Part shown: positions 6,358 through 12,807 of the stretch, piece by piece
Layout of the letters: the number at the start of each line of letters is the position of its first letter
Position numbering within the stretch: position 1 is the first letter of the stretch
Source: JBJFGR01 sp051892875
GTDB taxonomy: Bacteria; Pseudomonadota; Gammaproteobacteria; Enterobacterales; Succinivibrionaceae
Reading direction: 5' to 3'
Assembly (NCBI GenBank): GCA_051892875.1
Contig: JBJFGR010000070.1
Coordinates: 1-12,821, forward strand
Length of the DNA: 12,821 nt
Program-made: the position numbers and the translations under genes
The notes under the pieces: model-generated
What the model saw: the letters and a program-made list of their open reading frames with translations, nothing else
Told to the model about the DNA's origin: nothing
Databases searched by the model: none

Positions 6358-6789
6358 CTATAATGCTGTTCTCATGCGATATACATCATATGCAACCTTG
6401 CTATCTAATTCAATTTCAGTAACATAAGTATCATTTACAGGATAAGATCTAATAACCCTAGCTCCCTTTACTATACCAGCAGTTCTTGCTTTTAAATTAT
6501 TCTTAAGCTGTACAGTATCTCTAAGTTCAGTATCTGCAATAATTTGCTGACCATAAACTTGTTCCGCAATTTCTCTATAAGCATCTATTTTGGAAGCACG
6601 CATGGCTTGCAAAGTCTTTTCATCTACAGTTGGTCCTGGTTGCTTTGAAATTACTGCATAACCAGTTGCTCTCAAAATTGGAAACTTATTAGGTTTTTCC
6701 AAACCACTACTAGATATATTCGATGTGCTGTCACAAGCTACTGCTAATGATAGTACAATCCCTACACATAATGATTGTAAAAATTTCAT
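6358..6789 (-). CDS. flgP: FlgP, flagellar lipoprotein (LPP20 family)
   Basis: FlgP is a lipoprotein of the polar-flagellum outer ring apparatus, needed for motility in Vibrio and forming the basal disk in Campylobacter. The 143-residue precursor has a lipoprotein signal ending at C19 (SLAVAC), a short serine-rich linker, then one LPP20/SHS2-like domain: ATGYAVISKQPG, a helix with MRASKIDAYREIAEQVYG (63-80), and the C-terminal strand VTEIELDSKVAYDVYRM. The residue after the lipidated cysteine is Asp, which in E. coli favours retention in the inner membrane. The ribosome-binding site AGGAGG overlaps the flgO stop codon (TAGGAGG) with a 9-bp gap, implying translational coupling to flgO. Confidence 0.93.
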   Translation of the reverse strand: MKFLQSLCVGIVLSLAVACDSTSNISSSGLEKPNKFPILRATGYAVISKQPGPTVDEKTLQAMRASKIDAYREIAEQVYGQQIIADTELRDTVQLKNNLKARTAGIVKGARVIRSYPVNDTYVTEIELDSKVAYDVYRMRTAL

Positions 6790-6798
6790 AAATTCCTC

Positions 6799-7842
6799 CT
6801 AATGCCTATCATACTGACTTTGATTGCCAATATCTCTTACTATAAAATTACCATACTTATGAGTGGATTCACCATAAATAACAGGATCTTGACAATTTCC
6901 ATGACATTTTCTTACCTCGCTTTTCTTATCTGTCAAAGGTGCAAATAACGTGCCTGTATTATCATTAGTTGCTAGTGTTACCTCTTGAGCCTTATATCCA
7001 TTAGATTTTTCGATATTTTTATTTCTTTGAGACTGACTATTTGTTGTCACTACCTTTTTAGTAGTTGTTTTTGTTGTACTATTTGCAGTATTTTTATTCC
7101 CTAAACTCTTAGTTGTAATAGCCGTTTTTGAAAGTTTTACATCTTTTGATTTATTTTTTACAACTTTTGAACTTTTATTTTTTGTGGTTTTATTTTTTAA
7201 GAAATTAATTTCTTGTCCATTGCATTCTACACCATAGGCATTTACACAATTTTGGCTGCCTACAGAATAAAATTCAGGTAACTCAGAATAAGGAATAAAT
7301 ATATCAGCAGCTCCTTCTACTAAAAGAGTTTGGATATTCACTAAACGTGCATACACCATTACTCCTTTATCATTACGACTAATTGTCCCACTTAATATTC
7401 TTGACACTTTTGCAGAACTGGCAAGTTTTTGCCAATTTCTGCTGTAAATATAATCACCATCTTTAGTAATCTCTAACCATCCTTTTAACTTATATTCAAG
7501 AACTAAAAAACCTCTTTTATGCAAAGAATCAACAAAGGCTTCTGCTAATTCTCTACCTAACCAATCTGTATTTTCTAAGGAACGAATATCCACAGGTGTA
7601 GCTATAGCAACCTTATCAACATTTTGTACAATATTTATAGATTTAGCAACCTTGTCCACTAAGTTATCAGCATAAAATTTTACCCTTTCTCCATGGTACT
7701 CAGTCACTAAAGGGGTATCAACTACACTCACTTTTTCAGGTTTAGAAACTTCTTGTGGCACATCTTTTCCTACATTACTACAACCGTTTATACCTATAAT
7801 AGCACCTATTGTTATTGCTATTAATTTTAATCTAGCTACCAT
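6799..7842 (-). CDS. flgO: FlgO, flagellar outer-membrane lipoprotein with long basic linker
   Basis: FlgO is an outer-membrane lipoprotein required with FlgP for stable sheathed polar flagella in Vibrio. The precursor has a signal peptide with lipobox INGC (C21; Ser at +2 fits outer-membrane sorting). A FlgO domain follows (about 55-185; NIVQNVDKVAIATPVD, LGRELAEAFVDSLHKRGF, ILSGTISRNDKGVMVYARLVN). A Lys/Thr/Asn/Ser-rich low-complexity stretch (about 215-285) then leads to a C-terminal tail with KCHGNC (312-317) and YGNFIVRDIG. Four cysteines besides C21 occur: C199, C207, C313, C317. At 347 residues it looks longer than typical FlgO because of the linker. It is the first gene of flgO-flgP-flgN, with AGAGAGGG before the ATG and a sigma-54-like promoter upstream. 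Confidence 0.88.
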   Translation of the reverse strand: MVARLKLIAITIGAIIGINGCSNVGKDVPQEVSKPEKVSVVDTPLVTEYHGERVKFYADNLVDKVAKSINIVQNVDKVAIATPVDIRSLENTDWLGRELAEAFVDSLHKRGFLVLEYKLKGWLEITKDGDYIYSRNWQKLASSAKVSRILSGTISRNDKGVMVYARLVNIQTLLVEGAADIFIPYSELPEFYSVGSQNCVNAYGVECNGQEINFLKNKTTKNKSSKVVKNKSKDVKLSKTAITTKSLGNKNTANSTTKTTTKKVVTTNSQSQRNKNIEKSNGYKAQEVTLATNDNTGTLFAPLTDKKSEVRKCHGNCQDPVIYGESTHKYGNFIVRDIGNQSQYDRH

Positions 7843-7858
7843 TTTTCAGTCCCTCTCT

Positions 7859-7874
7859 CTTGGTTTTAACCGAG
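7859..7874 (-). promoter_or_regulatory. Leader hairpin touching the flgO ribosome-binding site
   Basis: On the - strand CTCGGT and ACCAAG form a 6-bp stem (one G-T pair) with a TAAA loop, and the AGAGAGGG ribosome-binding site of flgO follows immediately. A hairpin this close could affect ribosome loading or RNA stability. It has no T tract. Confidence 0.4.
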
Positions 7875-7897
7875 GTCTCAATCCTTATGTTAAAATT

Positions 7898-7926
7898 TTG
7901 GCAAATTTGTTTATGGTATATATAAT
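7898..7926 (+). promoter_or_regulatory. Sigma-70-type promoter for flgT
   Basis: TTGGCA (7898-7903, 5 of 6 matches to TTGACA) is followed after exactly 17 bp by a perfect TATAAT (7921-7926). Transcription would start near 7933, about 30 bases before the flgT ATG. The -10 box touches the sigma-54-like element on the other strand. Confidence 0.7.
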
Positions 7927-7941
7927 GCAATGATTATGCCG
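7926..7941 (-). promoter_or_regulatory. Sigma-54-like promoter for flgO-flgP-flgN
   Basis: The - strand reads CGGCATAATCATTGCA (7941 to 7926). The -24 half is CGGCA (consensus TGGCA) and the -12 half TTGCA is perfect, with the GG and GC dinucleotides separated by the required 10 bp. Transcription would start near 7914, giving a leader of about 72 bases before flgO. Sigma-54 control fits the middle class of polar flagellar genes. Confidence 0.65.
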
Positions 7942-7963
7942 AGAGCTTTTTGGAGAATCAAAG

Positions 7964-9130
7964 ATGATAAAATACGTACTATTAACACTTTCTGTTATCA
8001 CTTGTATTTGTTTATCTACAGCTAATGCAGAATGGATAGAAACAGAAGGTACCGCTCAAATAAAAAGTGGTGATATCTCAACAGCAAGAAGTCAAGCAAT
8101 TGACGAAGCACTGCGTCAAGCAATGTTAGAATCAGGAGCCTTTATCACTTCTGAACAAAATTTTGATGAAGGTATAATAAAAAATGATAATTTTAATATT
8201 GCCGCTAGTAATAATTTGCGCCAATATAATATTGTTTCCGAACAACAAAAAGATAACTTTTTTATTGTTAAAATTCGTGTATTTATAGAATCAACAAACC
8301 AAATTTGCAATGCTGCTAATTATAAAAAAACTATTTTGCCAGTTCTGTTTATTTATGGACCAAATCAGTATCAACAAAGCATTGATGGTTTAAATGATAT
8401 TAATGTCTCCGTTACCCAAAAACTCTCTTCAATAATGAACGATGGTAAACAAATAATCAGACCTCTTTTTGTAAAAAACTTAGGCCTAGACCCTAGCCTC
8501 CTAAAACCATCTTCTGAAAAAATTTCTTCATCTATTAAACATCTAGGTAGAGAATATGATACTCAATATATTATATTAGGTGTGATAAGAGATCTTAGTA
8601 TAACCCCTCCTGATGGCAATATTTTATCTCAAATGTTTAAAGATCCTTATCGAAACTTCTCAATTAGTATTTATACAATGAACGCTATTTCTGGAGATGT
8701 TGTTTATAATAAAGACTATACTAGTACAGCAAAATGGGATTTAAGCTCAACTCATAATGATGTAAACAGTTCTGCTTTTTGGCACTCAACATATGGATTA
8801 ACAATTACTGAAATACTAAAAAAAGCAAATGATGATATTCAACAAACTATTGCTTGTCAAAAAATTATTGGTAAAATTATAAAAATTGACCAAGATACAG
8901 GATATGTATACACCAATCTTGGCAATATTAATGGTATTAAACAAGGAAATAGATTTTTTATTGAACATGAATATGAATTTATTGATCAAGATGGAACTCA
9001 ACGAATAGCCAACCAAAGAGCTAAAGCTCAATTAGAAGCTATTGAAGTGTTTAAAAATACCTCTTTATTAAAACCTGTACTTGAATCTAATGGAAATATA
9101 CAAATTAATGATTTAATTATTCTTGAATAG
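7964..9130 (+). CDS. flgT: FlgT, H-ring component of the polar flagellum
   Basis: FlgT is a periplasmic protein that forms the H-ring around the LP-ring in Vibrio-type sodium-driven flagella and helps anchor the MotX/MotY T-ring. The 388-residue precursor has a clear signal peptide cleaved after ANA (residues 20-22). The mature protein starts EWIETEGTAQIKSG, with the helix ARSQAIDEALRQAMLESGA typical of the FlgT N-domain. A middle domain (about 130-290) contains YDTQYIILGVIRDLS, and the C-terminal beta-domain (about 300-388) contains TGYVYTNLGNINGIKQGNRF. GGAG lies 9 bases before the ATG. It is divergent from flgO, as in Vibrio, and has its own sigma-70-type promoter. Length matches the family. 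Confidence 0.94.
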   Translation: MIKYVLLTLSVITCICLSTANAEWIETEGTAQIKSGDISTARSQAIDEALRQAMLESGAFITSEQNFDEGIIKNDNFNIAASNNLRQYNIVSEQQKDNFFIVKIRVFIESTNQICNAANYKKTILPVLFIYGPNQYQQSIDGLNDINVSVTQKLSSIMNDGKQIIRPLFVKNLGLDPSLLKPSSEKISSSIKHLGREYDTQYIILGVIRDLSITPPDGNILSQMFKDPYRNFSISIYTMNAISGDVVYNKDYTSTAKWDLSSTHNDVNSSAFWHSTYGLTITEILKKANDDIQQTIACQKIIGKIIKIDQDTGYVYTNLGNINGIKQGNRFFIEHEYEFIDQDGTQRIANQRAKAQLEAIEVFKNTSLLKPVLESNGNIQINDLIILE

Positions 9131-9137
9131 TGAATAC

Positions 9138-9166
9138 TTGCTTATTTTTTTAAAATATCCTAAAAT
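9138..9166 (+). promoter_or_regulatory. Probable promoter of the tRNA-Arg gene
   Basis: TTGCTT (9138-9143) and TAAAAT (9161-9166) are separated by 17 bp. The -10 box matches 5 of 6; the -35 box only 3 of 6. Transcription would start near 9173, 11 bases before the tRNA, a usual distance. Confidence 0.5.
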
Positions 9167-9183
9167 GCAATGCATAGCAAAAC

Positions 9184-9259
9184 CTCCCTATAGTTAAAAT
9201 GGATATAATAAGCCCCTCCTAAGGGCTAGTTACAGGTTCAATTCCTGTTGGGGAGGCCA
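9184..9259 (+). tRNA. tRNA-Arg (anticodon CCU)
   Basis: A complete 76-base cloverleaf with encoded CCA. Acceptor stem CTCCCTA (9184-9190) pairs with TGGGGAG (9249-9255), one G-T pair; D-stem GTTA (9193-9196) with TAAT (9206-9209); anticodon stem AGCCC (9211-9215) with GGGCT (9223-9227) around CTCCTAA, so the anticodon is CCT at 9218-9220. T-stem ACAGG (9232-9236) pairs with CCTGT (9244-9248) around TTCAATT; discriminator G9256, CCA 9257-9259. The anticodon arm and D-arm closely resemble E. coli argW. It decodes the rare codon AGG. No terminator separates it from the following lipoprotein gene, so they may share a transcript. Confidence 0.93.
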
Positions 9260-9324
9260 GTCAATTATTATTATATTAACTATCTCTTTAGAGTCCAAAA
9301 CTAAAGAACAAGAGGACTACTATA

Positions 9325-9936
9325 ATGAAATTTAAAATATTAGCTATTATAGCAGCTGTATTATTCTTAGGAACTGGATGTAATTCCACTCCAGATAATA
9401 CGACTCAAGATTCAAAAAAACAAAATTCCCCTGATATCCAAGTTGCTCAAAACGAACCTACAATTAACTTGACTGTCGTATCTCAATCTTTAAAAGAATG
9501 GCCATACGAAAGATCAAAACTTACATATACCTTACATAACCATAATTTTACATCTGATAAAGAAGCAGGTGATAAATTAAGTGAATTTGAAAAAATTGTA
9601 GAAAATAATATCAATATAAAACTAGCTAACTTAGGTCTTACTAAAATTGATAAAAGTGCTAGCCTTGAAATTACTTATGGTTTAACAGCAGCAACAACTA
9701 ACAGTAAAGCAACAGATGCAATGTTTGACACTCTAGGTGTTACTACTGGTAGTACTACAAAAGGTTCTGATGCGGCTATTAACGTTTCAATCAAAGAATT
9801 AAGATCTAATAAAGTTATTTGGAGCGGTGTAGTAAGTGCATCTTCTGATAAACCAATTATAACTCCAACTGCTAAAAACAGATTAGTTAACAGTCTATTA
9901 GATTCTTTATTTAAAAAATTGCCCGTAGCAAATTAA
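9325..9936 (+). CDS. Lipoprotein, DUF4136-like
   Basis: A 203-residue protein with a lipoprotein signal peptide: lysines at the N-terminus, a hydrophobic core (IIAAVLFLGTGC) and lipidated C19 followed by Asn-Ser, which fits outer-membrane sorting. A polar linker (residues 20-48) leads to a single alpha/beta domain (about 49-200). Features are LTYTLHNHNF near 66, a helix IVENNINIKLANLGLTKIDKS, a strand SLEITYGLT, a strand AAINVSIKELRSNKVIWSG, and a final helix KNRLVNSLLDSLFKKLP. This arrangement (weak residues in the helix, 'xLGL.K.', 'ADLxIxY', 'V.W.G', C-terminal amphipathic helix) is like DUF4136 lipoproteins of unknown function, but I assign it by pattern only. AAGAGGA precedes the ATG; a bidirectional terminator follows. 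Confidence 0.75.
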   Translation: MKFKILAIIAAVLFLGTGCNSTPDNTTQDSKKQNSPDIQVAQNEPTINLTVVSQSLKEWPYERSKLTYTLHNHNFTSDKEAGDKLSEFEKIVENNINIKLANLGLTKIDKSASLEITYGLTAATTNSKATDAMFDTLGVTTGSTTKGSDAAINVSIKELRSNKVIWSGVVSASSDKPIITPTAKNRLVNSLLDSLFKKLPVAN

Positions 9937-9949
9937 TTAAAAATAAATT

Positions 9950-9980
9950 CTCGGGTAATATTATAATCCCGAGGATTTTT
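9950..9980. terminator. Bidirectional terminator between the lipoprotein gene and dusA
   Basis: CTCGGG (9950-9955) and CCCGAG (9968-9973) form a perfect 6-bp GC-rich stem with a 12-base AT loop that can pair further. TTTTT follows at 9976-9980 on the + strand. On the - strand the same stem is followed by AATTTATTTTT. It overlaps the last codons of dusA, so it serves both convergent genes. Confidence 0.8.
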
Positions 9981-10965
9981 CATTTTCAAATTCCATTAAA
10001 CGCATAGCTTCTTCTAAAACTTCTATAGTCGCGTCTTCCTTATAATGATTTTTTGAAATATATTGACGATACAATCTTGCATTAGGACATCCCGTAAACA
10101 TCCCTAATAAATGTCTAGAAATATGTTTTAAATATCCACCTTTTGCTATATGTTCTTCAATATAAGGATATAAAGACCTAACAAACTCTTTTCGGCTTAA
10201 AATATTTTCTTGTGGTTCTTCATAAATTTCAAGATCAGCATTTTGTAATATAAAAGGATTTTGATAAATAGAACGCCCCATCATAACTCCATCGACATAT
10301 TTTAAATGTTCTTTGGCTTCTTCTATGGTGTTAATATTTCCATTAATTGTAATATGTAGATCTTTAAAGTCTTTTTTTAATTGATAAACTCTTTCATAAT
10401 TAAGTGGAATTTTATCTCTATTATCTCTTGGGGACATTCCTGTTAAAATAGCTTTTCTAGCATGTAATGTCACACCATCTACATTTGCTTTTATCAATTG
10501 TTCTAAAAAATTATAAATAAATTCATAAGAATCAAATTCATCAACACCTAATCTTGTTTTTACAGTTATTGGAATTGATACAGCATCTTTCATAGCTTTT
10601 ACACAATCGGCTACTAAGGATACGTTTTTCATAAGTATCGCGCCAAAGAAACCATTTTGAACTCTATCAGAAGGACAACCCACATTTAAATCAATCTCAG
10701 AATACTCTCTTTCTTCCCCTTTTTTAGCACAAATCGCTAGTTCCTGAGGATTGGATCCACCTAATTGTAAAACAACAGGCTTTTCAATATCATTATAAAA
10801 TAAGTAATCACTTTTACCATAAATAATCGCACCAGTGGTTACTAATTCTGTATATAAAAGAATATTTTGACTCAATTTTCTACAGATATATCTAAAGTGT
10901 CTATCTGTTAAATCAAGCATGGGAGCTAATGATAAACGAGCATTGAATGCATTAATACTACTCAT
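9961..10965 (-). CDS. dusA: DusA, tRNA-dihydrouridine(20/20a) synthase
   Basis: DusA reduces uridines at positions 20 and 20a of the tRNA D-loop to dihydrouridine, using FMN and NADPH in the cytoplasm. The 334-residue protein starts with SLAPMLDLTDRHFRYICRKL (12-31), the DusA-type beginning. It has LLYTELVTTGAI, VVLQLGGSNP, the catalytic cysteine C97 in LNVGCPSDRVQNG, LHARKAILTGMSPRDNR, the FMN-binding INGNI and VDGVMMGR, and a C-terminal helical tRNA-binding domain with HISRHLLGMF. This pattern is DusA rather than DusB or DusC. It starts 39 bp after the Sel1-protein gene on the same strand, probably one transcript, and ends in a shared terminator. DusA genes are a known integration target for mobile elements, relevant to the transfer gene at the right edge. 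Confidence 0.95.
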   Translation of the reverse strand: MSSINAFNARLSLAPMLDLTDRHFRYICRKLSQNILLYTELVTTGAIIYGKSDYLFYNDIEKPVVLQLGGSNPQELAICAKKGEEREYSEIDLNVGCPSDRVQNGFFGAILMKNVSLVADCVKAMKDAVSIPITVKTRLGVDEFDSYEFIYNFLEQLIKANVDGVTLHARKAILTGMSPRDNRDKIPLNYERVYQLKKDFKDLHITINGNINTIEEAKEHLKYVDGVMMGRSIYQNPFILQNADLEIYEEPQENILSRKEFVRSLYPYIEEHIAKGGYLKHISRHLLGMFTGCPNARLYRQYISKNHYKEDATIEVLEEAMRLMEFENEKSSGL

Positions 10966-11004
10966 TAAGATTTATATAATCCTTTTTTCTTAATTAACAA
11001 AAAT

Positions 11005-11799
11005 TTAATAATAAAGATTATTGTAAAAAGTTGACATATTTGAAGTTGAGTCTATTTGTAATAATTTTATTCTCATCCATAAAAAACCTTCATTTATTTC
11101 ATTATCTGTTAATATTGCACTCATTTCATTTCTGATTTTTTCTGCATTAATATAATTTCTTCTTAATTGAGATAAATCTCCATATCTTTTAGCCCACACC
11201 AAAAAAAACTCTGCATATTTATAAGCATCTTGATACATTGATAATTTCTTTGCCACATCTGCATAATAATAAGCGATATCATAAACTCCTAAATCAAATA
11301 ATTTTTTATAAATTGTTAAAGCTTCTCTTAAATTATCTTTACTATTTGATTTATAACTAAGTACTTTTGCAAACTGAATCGTACATGACAAATCTTGATT
11401 AACATCGTACGTTATACACTGTTCAAAACATTCCCTTGCTTTCTCATAACTCTTAGGAACACCTAAACCATTCCAATAAATAATACCTAAATATCTATAT
11501 GCAGTTTTATTTCCTAAATCTACAGACTTTTCCAAAAACTTTCGAGACAACACCCAATCTCTAGAAGTTCCTCTGCCTTTTAAATACATATATCCTAGCA
11601 TTTCAGCTGCTTGAGCGTTTCCTTTATAAGTTTCATATTCACACTGTTGCAAAGCTGTATCATATAAACCTTTAATCACCGAATTCAAACACTTCTCTGA
11701 TGCATTAAAATCTTTTGATTCTACAATAGCTACACTACATAAAATAAATAATGTAATTGATAAGTTTAATATCACTTTTTGAATAAGGTGAAAACTCAT
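11005..11799 (-). CDS. Secreted Sel1-repeat (TPR-like) protein
   Basis: A 264-residue protein with a hydrophobic N-terminal segment (about 8-26, VILNLSITLFILCSVAIV) that looks like a signal peptide or anchor. Two clear Sel1-like repeats follow: residues about 62-97 (AQAAEMLGYMYLKGRGTSRD...SRKFLEKSVDLGN) and about 98-132 (TAYRYLGIIYWNGLGVPKSY.KARECFEQC). More degenerate helical repeats run to about residue 215 (ALTIYKKLFDLGVYDIAYYYA). Sel1 repeats are scaffolds for protein contacts; no enzymatic motif is seen, and the partner is unknown. The ribosome-binding site is weak. It precedes dusA by 39 bp on the same strand. Nothing links it to the flagellar genes. Confidence 0.85.
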   Translation of the reverse strand: MSFHLIQKVILNLSITLFILCSVAIVESKDFNASEKCLNSVIKGLYDTALQQCEYETYKGNAQAAEMLGYMYLKGRGTSRDWVLSRKFLEKSVDLGNKTAYRYLGIIYWNGLGVPKSYEKARECFEQCITYDVNQDLSCTIQFAKVLSYKSNSKDNLREALTIYKKLFDLGVYDIAYYYADVAKKLSMYQDAYKYAEFFLVWAKRYGDLSQLRRNYINAEKIRNEMSAILTDNEINEGFLWMRIKLLQIDSTSNMSTFYNNLYY

Positions 11800-12189
11800 A
11801 CTAAATCATCCCAAAATACTTTTTCACTTGTTTATTTTATCTTATTTGTCTATGTTACTCCAAATTATTGTTCCTATTTTTTACACAAGACTAACAACTT
11901 ATTTTTTCTTTTTAGACATATTTTCAAGATATTTATAGTTACATTTATATCAGCATTTAAAATTTTTCCAATGCTTGATTAAATAGACTTTTTACTCTTG
12001 GAATTTCAATTGCATGCCTGCTAATTTACATTTGAACTCAAACTTCTTTTATGAAATTTTATTTTTCTATTTGTCTTAAATTATAACGTTTGTCTTAGTG
12101 CTTGTCTATTTTATAATTAAAGCCTTCAAAAACTTCCATCTGAAACATTCTTCTAAGATTTGACAATTTAATAACATAGGATTAATACC
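11800..12189 (+). other. AT-rich gap between the Sel1 gene and the transfer gene
   Basis: 390 bp without a convincing gene. An open frame on the + strand to 11982 starts with TTG, lacks a ribosome-binding site and encodes a Phe/Tyr-rich low-complexity peptide. Between 12070 and 12107 the motif TTGTCT occurs three times (TTTGTCTT at 12070 and 12089, TTGTCT at 12102). AGGA at 12178-12181 is a good ribosome-binding site for the following gene. If the right edge belongs to a mobile element, its boundary should lie here or inside the Sel1 gene. Confidence 0.5.
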
Positions 12190-12804
12190 ATGAATATACA
12201 TTTAATTATGCAAGGCAAAGGCGGTGTAGGTAAATCATTCATTGCTACAATTTTCGCTCAATACCTCCTTAATCGTGTTTCTCTTGCTTGTGTTGATACT
12301 GATCCACACAACGCAACATTTACTCACTTTAAAGATTTAAACGTGCAGCACATTGACATACTTAACGAAGATAATGAAATTTAACCTTCAAAATTTGATA
12401 CTTTAATTGAATACATAACCGAGTGCGACAAGCAGCACATGATTATCGATTCAGGAGCTTCTGATTTCATACCTTTTAACAACTATCTACTAAACAATGA
12501 AGTATTTTCTATGCTAAAAGAAATGGGCCACGAAGTTTATATACATTACGTTATTGTTGGTGGTGAAGGTTGTACTGATACAGTTTCATCACTAAAACAG
12601 CTAGCACAAAACTACAAAACCACCGGAGTAAAAATTATTACTTGGCTTAATCCATTTTTGGGTGACATTGAGCAAAACGGTAAACGATTCAGCGATTTTG
12701 CTGTATACAATGATAATACAGATATTATCACTGCATACATTGATTTACCTAAATTCAAGAGTGAGTGGGGATGCGGACATAATCCTGGACACCAAACGAG
12801 GTGA
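12190..12804 (+). pseudogene. traL: TraL-like conjugal transfer ATPase, interrupted by an in-frame stop
   Basis: A ParA/MinD-type P-loop protein like TraL of IncP plasmids. The first 64 codons give MNIHLIMQGKGGVGKS, with the deviant Walker A motif (residues 8-16), and CVDTDPHNATF (35-44). TAA at 12382-12384 stops translation, but the same frame continues to 12804 with PSKFDTLIEYI, MIIDSGASDFIPFNNYL, EMGHEVYIHYVIVGG, DTVSSLKQLAQNY and WLNPFLGDIE, all colinear with TraL. There is no frameshift at the stop, so one nonsense change split the gene. ATG 12439 could restart the second half, but it lacks a ribosome-binding site. The total of 204 codons is shorter than the roughly 240 residues of IncP TraL; the C-terminus after FKSEW departs from the family. 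G+C looks higher than in neighbouring genes, suggesting transfer. Confidence 0.8.
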
Positions 12805-12807
12805 TCT

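Noticed and set aside
8116..8310. Open frame on the - strand, 64 codons
   Set aside because: Antisense within flgT, with no supporting signals.
8816..9031. Open frame on the - strand, 71 codons, hydrophobic
   Set aside because: Antisense to the flgT C-terminal domain; hydrophobic only because the complement of Lys/Asn/Glu codons gives Phe/Leu/Ile codons.
11779..11982. Open frame on the + strand, 67 codons
   Set aside because: TTG start without a ribosome-binding site, overlaps the start of the Sel1 gene, and gives a low-complexity Phe/Tyr-rich peptide.
12160..12188. TTGACA-N17-TAATAC upstream of traL
   Set aside because: A perfect -35 with fair -10, but transcription would begin inside or after the traL start codon, leaving no ribosome-binding site. 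Probably chance, or a promoter for something further downstream.
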